Assembly: GCF_035083965.1 (NCBI RefSeq)
Contig: NC_089735.1
Span: forward strand, 7,218,001-7,282,000
Origin: Branchiostoma lanceolatum
Taxonomy: Eukaryota > Chordata > Leptocardii > Amphioxiformes > Branchiostomatidae
Direction: 5' to 3'
Length of the DNA stretch: 64,000 nt
The notes beneath the pieces were generated by a model, which saw only the letters and a list, made by a program, of their open reading frames with translations, made no database searches and was not told the origin of the DNA. How positions within the stretch are numbered: position 1 is the first letter of the stretch; each line of letters begins with the position of its first letter. The translations under genes were made by a program, and so were the position numbers. This document shows positions 11,207 to 22,585 of the stretch, piece by piece.

Positions 11207-11500
11207 TTTCCAACGTTATCGTCAGCTCAGTTCAACACCACAAACACTCCGACTGCAGTTCGCATCCTCACCAAACTCAACGTTAAGCCGGCCACGCTGG
11301 GCCGGCCGGGGTCTCAGCGGCAAAGAAGATATATATCTAAAGACTCCCCTCAAAGTCCAGTTACTTCTAGTCACTGACAAGGCAGTGTAACGTCTCACGT
11401 TAGCAACAAACCGATGTCAAAAAAAACGTTACAAATGCATTCGAACGTTTGAGCCGGATCGTAGTTGTTCTATGGAATGTGGACGTTTTAGAACGGGTTT

Positions 11501-12757
11501 TCCGCGTAAACAAAAGCGTGGACGCACGATTTTACAGTTTGACTTGTTCCATGCGTTCTACTAATCTCCAAGCAGAAGTAAGGTCTGGAGGTGCTTAGTT
11601 TCCTGGGGCTACCACCCCGCTACATGTAACGTTAGGCCACAGCAAGTACATTTTATGGATGACAGACTCCAAATTTAGTGCGCGCGGGCGAAAATAAACA
11701 AGGCGGGCAAAAAATAAGATATCTACATTTTCAAACTTGAATACCATAAAGCATGTAAGAAGAATTGAAGCGATAAAACATGGTATTACAACCAACAAGT
11801 ATAATAAAGCAGTAACTTACAATGATGTCAACATTAAAATGTTAGATCCGGATTTGCATCAAGAATGCAGAGAGGTTTCCCGTACACTGGGCATGGGGGT
11901 CTCCTGACTCATGCGGCAGACTGACTGTGACTACATAATACTGGCTTTGTTCTTTTTGGAAACTTAAGTAAAGCAGAGGCATTTCAGAACCTCTAAATCT
12001 AAATGAGAGAATTTCAGTTGAGATAAAATGTCATGGCTATCACGAAGCTAGAATAACTCGAGAAGTCGGGATGGATCCGTATGATGTTTGGTATGTTGGT
12101 AGGTGATAAATGAAAATATGAAACAACGATTAGATTTTGGGCCTCCTGGTGACGTTCCTTGGTACTGCAGAAGGATTTCAGATTTTAATATCTCGTGTTC
12201 TGTACATGCTTTGGTCATAATTTCAGGGTGTTAGATATTCATTGTACTCGTGAAAATGTGACACAAGTTGGGGCCCTCTAGCAACTTTCACTGGAACTGC
12301 AGGGGCTTTTTAGTTGCAGACATCATAAAGGATAACGTTATCAAATAACCGATGACCTTTATTGTACATTCATGCCCTACAGGGCTAAGTATAGGAATAT
12401 AGATATAAAGTCGTAATAAAGTACAGATAATGACACTTCTGACGGGACCACTGTTATCTATTATTATTATCATAACTTCTTTAATTGACTTCAATGGCAG
12501 CCACTGCGGCTATCGATTGGACGATATAAAAACTATATCAATTTTTTTTACTACAACGGCAAAGTAACGTTGACGACAAACAGAAGCGACTGTATCTTAC
12601 ATGAAAACACACCACATCTGTGTTGCATTCAAGAAAATCCGAAGTAGCACATCCTAGAACTTGGGAAAATAGCTGTGACGTAATATAACATAGCACCAGT
12701 TGACGAATGTTTCAAATCGTGTAGAGATCGAAAGGGGGCGCTTTTGAAGAATCGTCT
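11501..12757. other. Spacer between gene B and the GST gene
   Basis: No coding region recognised. Bases 12040-12130 contain a diverged copy of the dispersed unit (AACTCGAGAAGTCGGGATGG, then ATGATGTTTGGTATGTTGG) described for 48770-49760. The minus strand has AATAAA at about 12358-12363, a possible distal poly(A) signal for the GST gene. A short TTATTATTATC tract lies near 12461. Confidence 0.4.
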
Positions 12758-15700
12758 TCACATCATGCTGTTCCCTTCGAATGGCCTGCACCTGTCTGAC
12801 TTGAAGTATGCCGCCAGGTTGGGTCGGGCAGACAGGCGGTCCTTGAAGGCCTTGAGGAGGGGGATGGAGTCGTTGGAGGCCCAGGCGTCGGGGAACTGTG
12901 CCTCGGTAGCCCGCAGAACATGCAGCAGGCCCAGGTCCACATATGTCAGCTTGTCACCTATAACGAACCTTCACCAAGGAAAGGGTATATAGAACGCAAC
13001 AGGTTAGATATCTAACAATGCACTCCGTTAAGTGCAATTCGGTATGAGACCTCCATTAACATTAATCCGCCGGGTTACATAAATCCGCCACTTTGAAAAC
13101 CAGTGGGTTTCAGAGATCTCTAGTGCAGCACTCCCCATGTATGCACAGTTAAGATGTACAGGCTACGAGTGCATTTTACTGGGGAACGTTGGGTTGGAGA
13201 TCTGTTTGGACGTATCTTTTTAGGGTGTCGGGATTAAGTACCCTGGTGGAATTACGTTAGTAGATGTTGTAAAAGATATTTCTAATCGCAAATATTCTTC
13301 GAAATAACCACTTGTAGAGCGGACGCAACAGCTGACGCGAGAATGGCCACTTTGTTCTCCAAATGCCGTGCCAGATTTTTAAACTTAAAACTTTATACTA
13401 ACTTGTTGAACTACCCTTAAGCTGGTATCTCACTGAACTGCGCCTATCTTTTGAGAATTTTCGCCAACTTTCCCTTACGGTCACACGTAGGCGTGACCTC
13501 TACCAACAAAATGGCCGTGCCCGGAATGTCACATCCTCAGTTTTGGCTCCCAGTCAGATACAAGATATAACTTTATCGGAAATCGCAGTGTTAACGTTGG
13601 CACTGACTTAAAAACCAATGTATAATGATTAAGTTTCATCAAAGAGATTCGCAGTGATTGCGCCATTTTGCGCCCATTTAAGCCATTTTGCCAAAATTGC
13701 AAAATTGACGCCGATTGGCGCCGATTTAATTTGGTGCAATTATAGGCGCAGCCCAGTGAAACACCCGATTTAGGGAGAACGTACCTATTCTTCGTTTTCA
13801 CAGAACGTTCGAAAACCGCTACGTCACGCATGGGCGCCATGTTGGATGATAACCCCCAAATAGAACATAATAAAGATGGCACTGTCAAAGTTAACTACTG
13901 CAGGTCCAAGTGTTTTGTCTTCGTATTGTCAGTCCTTAAATGGTGTTGCAAAGGCTAGGTACGAGGACAAGGTCGCCACAATAGGTTTCGATCCCTACGC
14001 TCTGCGAAAATCGGCGTATCAGACCGATTTAGCGCTGGTGCCGATGGTGGAGTACCCGGACATTGTTAATTATCTAGTCCTTTCGGCGTCATGGGCGACA
14101 AACGAGCAGATGAAAGCATACAAATCAACGGAAGCATACAACTTCTTCGTCTCCGGCTGGGTGGACACCCTGCACATGAAGCAAAGTGCGATGCTGACGA
14201 TCGACAGAAATATACTGACATGACACCCCAGCTTACCCTTGTCCGCCTTTATTGGCTTTCAGAGCAGTCTCTAGACACGTCAGCCAGCGGGACAGGCGGG
14301 TCGCCACGAACCTGTCGATGTACGGCTGGGTCTCCTCCTTCTGGGTGTAGTAAGATTCGACATTGTTCCGACCGTGGAAAGCCAAGCGTCCTGCAACATG
14401 GAAGAGACCAAGATCACGGGTTGGATTCCTGCTATACCTGGACGTTGGAACGCTATATATGTTCATATTGCTTCGCTCACTGCAGGTGAAAAGGAGTACC
14501 TAGCTTCGGTTAGGGACGTCCCTCGGACGTTAGATATAGGTCCAACGTTTGAGAAGAGTCACACCCCGCAACTTATCGAAAAAGAGTAGGGGTACTTCCC
14601 GATGTGAGTGGATTAAATAGATCTGTCCAGACATGCGCCATATAATGCTCCAAGTTAGGCATAACACACAAACAAGCAAACATAAAGAAGTGTATATACA
14701 GCATTGAAACTATTGGGGGGGGGGGGCTAAATGAAGTAAAGTGAAGTAACCTTCCGCTATGAAGTCGTGAATGGTATTGTTTAGCTGCTGCGCGTGCCAC
14801 TGGTCCTCCTCAGACTCCGGCCACAGCCCGAACTGTTTCCCCAGGTAACTGCAGATGACAGGCGTCTGGGACAGCCGGAACTTTCCTGCCGTCCGGAAAC
14901 AAGAAGATCGGAGATAATACGATTAAACCCACAGAACCCGCGGCACGTTGGCGGCGTCGCCGCGTCCTAAACTGGATTTGTGTTACCCTTGACTTTATTA
15001 CGGGAATACAATGCAAAGCGTAGAAGTATGACTAAAAAGACAACAAAACACGCAAAGCGTAAAAATATTATTTTTTTTATCGATGAAATTTGGTGAGCGC
15101 TTTGTCAAATCGCCCGATCGCAGCGAGTTCGTAAACGTGCCGCACGCCCAGTGAGATAAGGGCTTTAGTAAACAAATACGGATGAACTCGAGAGGGAACA
15201 TCGTTATTGAAAGAGAAAAAGGCATTCGTGGCAAATATGAGCGAAAACGAATATGAAAAACAAGAGGGCACCTGAAATGAATTTTGTTTTAATGAATTAC
15301 AATATTTTCAAAAAAAATGATTGCAGTTTCTATTGATACATAGCGATTCAGTCAGTGAGTTTAGGAGAGATTCAAATATAATATCTAAGAAGCATCACGA
15401 ATAATCATCAATATGAAATGCAAAACACCGTCAGGGCACGTGCTGCAATACTATGGTTATTTCTGGGTAGTTATCCCCTCGTGCATTTTTATTGTAATTG
15501 GATTGTTGAAAGAAGATTTACAGAAAATAAACATTTGGTAAAGAATATTGTCTTTTTCTGACCTCTTTGAATCATGGGCGGGGCAAAGGAGGGGAATCCT
15601 ACTTGTATTTCCATTTCCTTTGAGAAAAACATATTCTTCAAGACCTCATGGTCTCCGACCTCTCTAAACTTGACGCCTGTCTCCTCGAAGATGAGCCTGA

Positions 15701-15785
15701 CGAACTCCCCTCTTCCACAAAATGGTTTTCCCTCTGGCGGAGTTCCCCAGTAGTACAGGACCCATTCCTCGTCGGCGGATGACAT
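12758..15785 (-). CDS. Glutathione S-transferase-like protein, 240 aa, four exons
   Basis: Coding exons are 15785-15563 (223 nt), 14885-14751 (135), 14390-14237 (154) and 12968-12758 (211), total 723 nt = 241 codons. Junction phases 1, 1 and 2 all fit. The start ATG (MSSADEEW) is the first in the exon, which begins at 15803 after TTTTCCCGCAG, so an untranslated exon probably lies upstream. The N-terminal thioredoxin-like half shows VLYYWG, GRGEFVRLIFEETGV, GFPSFAPPMI (expected cis-Pro/glutathione loop) and SQTPVICSYLG, equivalent to the usual Q-S/T-x-A-I-x-x-YL motif. The C-terminal helical half includes VIGDKLTYVDLGLLHVL, the conserved N-capping/GD..T.AD region, and PNLAAYFKS. The length matches cytosolic GSTs (200-240 aa). 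It probably conjugates glutathione or acts as a related peroxidase/isomerase; class (sigma-like or other) is unsettled. It lies between genes B and C with no evident functional link. Confidence 0.88.
13035..13275 (+). repeat. Dispersed repeat copy (inverted relative at 26290-26540)
   Basis: Text such as CATTAACATTAATCCGCC, GGAGATCTGTTTGGACGTAT and CTGGTGGAATTACGTTAGTA recurs in complement at 26290-26540 in the same order. The copies are diverged but collinear. It lies in GST intron 3. Family unknown; probably a non-autonomous DNA element, because the two ends (ATTAACATTAATCCGCC and GGTGGAATTACGTTAGTA) are weakly complementary. Confidence 0.5.
13876..14223 (+). pseudogene. Fragment of a SWIM/YqaJ-type transposon-derived protein (N-terminal part)
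   Basis: A 115-aa frame contains YEDKVATIGFDPYALRKSAY, VEYPDIVNYLVLSAS and EQMKAYKSTEAYNFFVSGWV. These resemble the N-terminal region of multicopy invertebrate proteins that go on to a SWIM zinc finger and a YqaJ-like recombinase/exonuclease domain. The expected continuation (zinc finger, nuclease) is absent and the frame stops 14 bp from GST exon 3. It lies antisense inside GST intron 3. I judge it an inserted coding relic. The family call is from memory of conserved text, not a search. Confidence 0.45.
14545..14650. repeat. Terminal fragment of the CCACTCACA-ended MITE family
   Basis: CTTATCGAAAAAGAGTAGGGG, then GTACTTCCCGATGTGAGTGG and ATAGATCTGTCCAGACATG match the right end of the complete element at 63305-63632. 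It lies in GST intron 2. Confidence 0.55.
14960..15175. mobile_element. Short dispersed element upstream of GST exon 2, related to 48530-48740
   Basis: Shared collinear text with 48530-48740 includes AGTATGACTAAAAAGACAAC, GCGTAAAAA and ATCGCAGCGAG. Inside GST intron 1. No coding capacity. Confidence 0.5.
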
Positions 15786-15803
15786 GGCTACACTGGATTT
15801 GAC

Positions 15804-17899
15804 CTGCGGGAAAATAAGTTGAAAAGTATCCACTGCGGTCGTAACGTTGTTTCTGTGCTTGTGTATGGATAACGGTCTCTTACATAACTTCAGTCCCTCA
15901 GATTTAAAGTCTGCTCGCTAGCTACAAGGCAGACCCATGCAAGAGCAGTGCTATGATCAAATTGCAAGTCACAATGATCGCAATGACTTGCAACAATTAG
16001 CTTGCCCGCCCAAAACAATGACCCTTGTCACTGTATCCTAACTACCATGTAACTATTACGATTCAAAATCATTCCCACTATGCACAGTACAAACACATAG
16101 AACATGTTACCAGCGAGGAAGGCTATGTATGCATATAAATGAAAAGGCTACTCTAGCTGTATTCTTGTATTTACAATTTAAGTCAATCGAGAACCACTGT
16201 GACATACAGGTACCGCCCAAGGCTGTTGCCCTGAGTTTGGTAGGCGTATTGGTTTCAACGAAAACGTCCCGTAACACCTAGACCCTTGCATAGCTAAGTC
16301 CAACCGTCGGTTCTAACTAGCCCATATAGTTCTATGTCACTCCGAGTCCTCACACAAAATACTCACCGCTAAACGATTGTGGTGGTGGACTAGCCCAGAA
16401 GTAAAGCCCTGTGCCCTCGAATTACCAACCCGAATATAGTTGCATGACGGGAAAAGGGGCGTGCCTGTCGCACAACTTGGTAACCTTACCTCCTTCGCAG
16501 ACTTTCTAGGTGCGGTCACCATTTGTGTGTGTGTGGGGGGGGGGGGATTGGCGCACTAGCGCTGATGTGCGATTTTCAACATGGGCCTGGGGAGCTCGCC
16601 TTGGAGTGAGGCACTTAGCCGTACTACGTATACTTTGAACTTTGAACTTTATTCACCTTTGAAGCGGTGGCACATCGGCAGCGCCGCCGGAGTGCTAACT
16701 TGAAGCACATACTTAACGCAGATTGAGATTACATGTAACCAATATTTAAAATCTAGTCGAGAGTATCGAGGAGTGATAAATCAAAGTAACAGTATTAGCT
16801 GGTGCGTGGGAACCAATGGAGTTCATAGAAGTAATATCATAACGTTAGCAGTAAAATAAAAGATAGATAAAATGATAGCAGATAAATAGTAAACCTTAAC
16901 TAATGTTACCATACCTAACTGAACAGGAGACAATGGAATTTATATAAACAATATGAGATAAAAACAAACGAAATTGATATAAATAGTAATACATAACTGC
17001 AGAAGGAAGTATAATAAAGTGTCAGCTGGGTGGCAAGTGGATTACTTATTATCACCATAGTTTTGTACTACAAACGAATGCTTAACGTTGGGTCACATTT
17101 CCAAACCGGGGCCTGGCCGGGCTGTTTGCGTGAACGAAAATTAAACAATTCTTATGAAGAATATACACAAACGGTGCTCATGATCACTCTTTGCAACTTT
17201 TGTGTGTGTTTTGTTGTCTTTTAAATCATACTTTTCGTTCCCGCAAACTGCCCGGCTGGGCCCCGTGTTGGATAGTGTGACCTTAGCATAACCGGCATTC
17301 GAGGATCTTTTAGGCCGTGGCCCATGTTGAAAATCACAAATCAGTCCTCCCCTGAAGAAATGAACACTGACCACACCTAGGAGGTCTGCGAACGATGGTA
17401 TTGGCAGCCCTGTACACAGTACCTCTAGTAAATATTTACCTTTTCAGTGACATAAGTAAGCTATTGGGACAACAGATCTGTCTCTGTGCAGTAACGCTGA
17501 CACCACCGTGCGTAGCAGTGGTGACACTGCAGTTTTCTTTTCAACTGTGCTCTTGAACCATGCCGGTATTTTTCATGGTTTAGACATTCACTTTTCTGTG
17601 GTTTCACGCATGTACATGACCTCAGCTTTGTGAATTTCCAAACGTTTGAAAGACTTCGATGTATTACTACGGTTGCTAGTATGTTTATCAGAGTTAGCGC
17701 CCGTGGCACGATGGCCGATAGTTTGGCTGATAGTGGGCATTCGCTAAAAGCCATTTAGCTTGGTATTCGCTAAAAAGCCAGGTAAGAATCGCCAAGTTCG
17801 CTTTATTTAACTTTGTTTTGATGGATTGACTTGAAATAAATAGGAACACAACCTGAACATATTCCGAACAAAAAATGAGGTTCGCGCAGCGCGGAATTC

Positions 17900-17935
<36 letters not shown>

Positions 17936-18316
17936 GTTCCATGACCCCACGGCCACAGAACCCCGCGTTCTAAACTTCTGTTGATTATTCGACAGTTGAG
18001 CGATACTTTCAAAAAGTGCTCTATTTTTGACCTTACAAAGATCCTCGATAAAAGATATAAGTTTGAAACGCTGGGTCTAGGGAGAGACTTCCCGATATAC
18101 GTGTCTTAAAAGCCTTTCATGGCTCATCTTGGACTCTATTCTACTCAACCCATGTTCTAGAAGACGGCCTTTGAAGGCGTCCGTCCAAGGTCCGTCCGTT
18201 ACCATCAGAACGCCCGACAGCGTTCTCTAGAATGCGTCGTCAATGGCAACACGTTCTTTGAGTAAACACTGCTTCAAGCGTAGCTGGAAATATGTAGAGA
18301 AGACAACGCGTTGAAG
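15804..18316. other. Spacer between the GST gene and gene C
   Basis: Contains a probable LINE 3' end on the minus strand (16625-16715; complement ends AATAAAGTTCAAAGTTCAAAG), a G-run after (GT)n at 16524-16547, the element at 17091-17282, and a (GT)n tract at about 17901-17931. No protein-coding region was recognised, although the core promoters of both genes must lie here. Confidence 0.4.
17091..17282. mobile_element. MITE-like element with ~50-bp terminal inverted repeats
   Basis: The left arm GGTCACATTTCCAAACCGGG, then GCCTGGCCGGGCTGTTTGCG, pairs with a right arm ending GGGCCCCGTGTTGGATAGTG, then TGACC. The interior shares TGTGTGTTTTGTTGTCTTTT with other short elements in the window. No clear target duplication was found. 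Confidence 0.6.
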
Positions 18317-18568
18317 ATGAAACCGTCCGTTGTCTGTTTGTTGATCGTCTCGTGTATTCTGAGTGCAACATCGACACACGCAGAGATCACACAGGTAGGG
18401 CTGTTTCATGAAATGGCCGTGGGATCTATCGGCGCACCATTTCAGATTTTAGAGAGTAAACAAAGGGGGTAAAACTGTCTTCGAATTTCGGACGAGTAGT
18501 TTATGAGCTGACATGTATCGTTTTGAGCTGTTGTTACTTTCGCCTTGAAGGTTATTTTCGTCAGCGTT

Positions 18569-18626
<58 letters not shown>

Positions 18627-21600
18627 AACACGATAACTCAAGAATGCCTGGATGGATTGTCTTCATACTTGTATTTGTACTCTCAGGAATACTAGTGTAC
18701 GCGTTGGCTCTTGACGATACCTTCATGTCAAAGTGAGACGGGCGACTCCAGCAAAGGTCGCAGTAACGTAATATTGTTCACGAATGAAAGTCGTTCATAA
18801 CACTTCAAAATTCAAAGGCCATTCAATCATCACGATATGAATAATTGTATTGTTATATTCTATTCAATCGGCGCTAACTTACTGCAATAGACCGAAAAAA
18901 CTCCTAGCATGGAATATTATGTTAATCTGTGTAGGTAGAAGTCATCATGAACACATTATTATCTTTAACTTCCAAAACCCGTGTTTAGAATTTGGTCATG
19001 ACCAAAACTACAACATATTCTAACTCTGAGATAATATTTCTAACATTACGACATTGTTCTTTCGTGGCGTTCACTAGGCAAAGACGACAGGCGAGGATGC
19101 TAGCGCCAAAGATGGGAAGTATTCACTTGAAACGACAAGCCACTCAGAAGAGACCTCTGCCGATCAGTATGAGAAACGCAGGGATGGAGCCGACGTTGGC
19201 CTAACAACTATTCCACCTTTTGTACCACCTGGTGAGCTTTTTGTTTAATTGTCTTCGGTACCGTTTGTGGCTTTATTTTGGGGTTTAAAATCATAAAACA
19301 ATAAACTCTTGATGGATTGTTAAGAAATTTGGTATACGCCCTCCCACTTGCGTGCCCGTGGTCACACATCAAAACTTTAAACAGCAGCGCCTTGAATTTA
19401 TAAAACCCTAAACACAAGCGACATTCTATCAAAGGCTACATGTCATGTGTAGAAAGATATACAAGGGTTACCTGAAGGCTGGAGCTCTATCTGAAGATCT
19501 AGACGGATAGCGTTCTGGCACGAGTGCACCGGGTATGCCTGAACACAATGGTTACAGTGCAGTACGCGAAGAATACACTTCCGGGTCAGCTCAGGATCTC
19601 CCAACCTTGTATGCCCCTGCCCTGCCCACCCGAGTAGCGGCAGCTGAGTAGGCTGAGAGCAGGGAGCTTCAGTCTTTAGGCCATGTTGATTTGATTATAT
19701 GGGTGATATCCTCCGGGGACCCCAATACTGATGCGAGCGTGCGAATAAATGATAATTTGCTGTTGACAATTGACAACAAAAAGTGCATTCGTCATGAAAT
19801 CTACGTGGTCAGGAAGGATGAACAAAACTAGTAAACACAGTATGTATGGTATATCGAAATATAGATTCTTCATTTTTGTTCTTTCAAAACTTCTTTTTTA
19901 CTTTGGAATCGACTTTGGCATTATACGACATAAGCATACGTTTTCTGAAATATCTTTTTTGTAATTATTTTATCATTTTGCAGCTGCTTTTTACGATTTA
20001 AAGTATGGACGAAAACTTTCTTTTCGGAAAACTGATGAACGCGTGGATGTGATCCATATAATCATATCAACATGGCCTTAGCCTCAAACCTCTACACGCA
20101 AAAGAACCCACTGGCGCACTATTGAAAAGACCAGGGTGTGATAATTACGACCAGGCGTGCTTGGCTGAAAACTTGTGCCGTGGCGAGGCTGCCGTGCAGT
20201 TTCACGAATAGCCCTGAGATTATACCCTATTTATCATTTTATTATGCTGTAATTCCATAGTTAGGCCATGTTGTATTGCTTATATGGTTGACATATTCTG
20301 GGGACCCCAAAACTAATGCGAGCGTGCGAATAAAAAAAAAAGTTTGGCAAAATATGTTGCCTTCAATATGAAATATACGTGGTCAGGAAGGAAGGAACGA
20401 ATAAAACTAAACACACAGATCATGCAAGGTACACCGAAAGTTGAATTATTGATTTTTCTTATTTCAAAGCGCCGTCTTTGACATTATAATTGACTTTGGC
20501 ATTCTACGACATTACTAGTCATTTAGTATACCCATGATACCCGTTTTCCGCAATTTATTTTTAATTTACAGCATGCATCTTCTCAGTTTGTAGCTGCTTT
20601 GCACGATTTACACACGTATGTGCGATAACTTTTTTGGGTGTGTGGACGGACGAAAATTGATGCGCGTGCGAATGTCGTCCATATAATCAAATCAACGTGG
20701 CCTTAATGAGATAATAATAGTTGGTATGGGGTCATGGAAATCTTATTCTTTTTCATTTCGATCAGAACTCTTAAAAATGTTATGATTATGCGTTTGTGAG
20801 CCATCACATTTTGTACAAAATTTCCTTCCCGGTGTTCTACTTACCTGTGATTCATTATCTATACAAAGTTGTTAATTATTTGTCCAAGTCATGTGTTGTA
20901 AATATTGGCATTATATTTGTCTTTTGTTCATGTAGTATTGCGAGATCAACTGCAACTATTGCCTGAGCCTCACCGTTTACAAGCAAGTGACTCAATGTCA
21001 GTTGGTGAAGAAAATGTGGCAAAGTCACGGACGAAGAGGAAAGCCAAAGGTGGAAAGGGTGGAAAGGGTGGAAAAGGTGGAAAGGGTGGAAAAGGTGGAA
21101 AGGGTGGAAAGGGCGGAAAGGGCGGAAAAGGTGGAAAGAAAGGGCCAGCGCCAGCACCAGTGGAAGAAGAACCTCCAATGGAAGAAGAGCCCCCTATCGA
21201 AGAAGAGCCACCAATTGAAGAAGAGCCACCAATGGAGTATGAGCCAGCACCGGCAGCACCGGAAGAGGACTACGGAAGGAGAGATGAAGACTACGGACAG
21301 GAGCCGGTCGAACCTGACTATGAAGAACCACTGCCGCCAGCTCGGCCACCCCCAGCTGACTATGAGGAACCACTGCCGCCAGCTCGGCCACCGCCTCCAC
21401 CAGCTGACTATGAAGAACCACTGCCGCCAGCTCGGCCACCGCCTCCACCAGCTGACTATGAGGAACCACTGCCGCCAGCTCGGCCACCGCCTCCACCAGC
21501 TGACTATGAGGAACCACTGCCGCCAGCTCGGCCACCGCCTCCACCAGCTGACTATGAGGAACCACTGCCGCCAGCTCGGCCACCGCCTCCACCAGCTGAC

Positions 21601-22540
21601 TATGAGGAACCACTGCCGCCAGCTCGGCCACCGCCTCCACCAGCTGACTATGAGGAACCACTGCCACCACCAGCTCAAGAGCAGTACTACGAGCCAGAAG
21701 AGGAAAATGTGGGCATGATGGGTATGCAACAATATCAACCAGGTGTGGTTGTCAATCACTACGAGAGCCCGGGGCCTGGTGACACCTGGAACCAGCCTCC
21801 TCCTGCTCCGGCATCGCCGCAGGTCCAGCCTCACGCAGGCTACGACAACAACTGGCCAAGTCCCGAGGTGGTCGCACCACAGCCCGGCTATGCACCTGTT
21901 CCAGCCCCGGGCAGTCAGCAGGCATTGTACGGACACCAGAACCAGATGGGACCGGCTCCAGGGGCTGCTTCGCTGTATCCTGAAGTTGGACAGCCTATGC
22001 CCATGTCACACGACAATGTTCACAGTCCAGACCCCTGGGTCCACGGTCCCGAGATCGCAGAGCCACACCACGCATCGCCAAACGTGCTACCACATCACGA
22101 AGTGCTGGGTCCTGAAATGGGCTTTCCAAACCACCTTGAACCTGGAGCACACGCGCCAGAGATCGGTCCGAACCCGCCCTTACACAACGAACCATCCATA
22201 ATAGTGGATCACAGCATGTTCAACTCTGACAATGGGGGGATGGCACCGCATGGTGGAGCCCTGCCAGCCGAGAGTTTCGCACATGAGCCCGCCTGGACAC
22301 AAGAGGAATATCACCAAGCAGAACTTGGAGGACCACACGGCCACCATCCAGGCCACCATGAAGGGGAACCACTCGGCCATCACCCGGACCATTATGCAGG
22401 TGAACCACTCGACTATCACCCGGCTCTAAGTGAGAACCAGGACTACTTCCAGATGAAGGAGGCGGCAGACAAGAATGAGCTCCTCCAGGTAATTGGTCAT
22501 TTTTACCTCCATGAAAATTGAAGGTATTGTTTTGGGTTTG

Positions 22541-22585
<45 letters not shown>

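Larger units (their letters stand above)
10170..11500 (-). repeat. Duplicated segment: gene B 5' half, counterpart of 1-1110
   Basis: Similarity to 1-1110 covers exon 2 and its acceptor, intron patches (for example TATTTTCATG and GAAAGCTTGTTT), exon 1 (about 97% by eye) and the region upstream of the ATG. Separation is about 10.3 kb. The two genes face the same way, as expected for a tandem duplication by unequal crossing-over. Confidence 0.75.

Noticed and set aside
17694..18726. His-Thr repeat ORFs
   Set aside because: Translation of (GT)n microsatellites.
21319..21669. CRISPR-like array (48-bp repeats)
   Set aside because: The repeats are contiguous with no spacers, lie in a coding exon and in animal DNA.
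21025..21936. Trp/Arg-rich 303-aa and Val/Ala-rich 158-aa minus-strand ORFs opposite gene C
   Set aside because: Mirror frames of the 48-bp repeat. The plus frame fits exon phases and the anchor exon.
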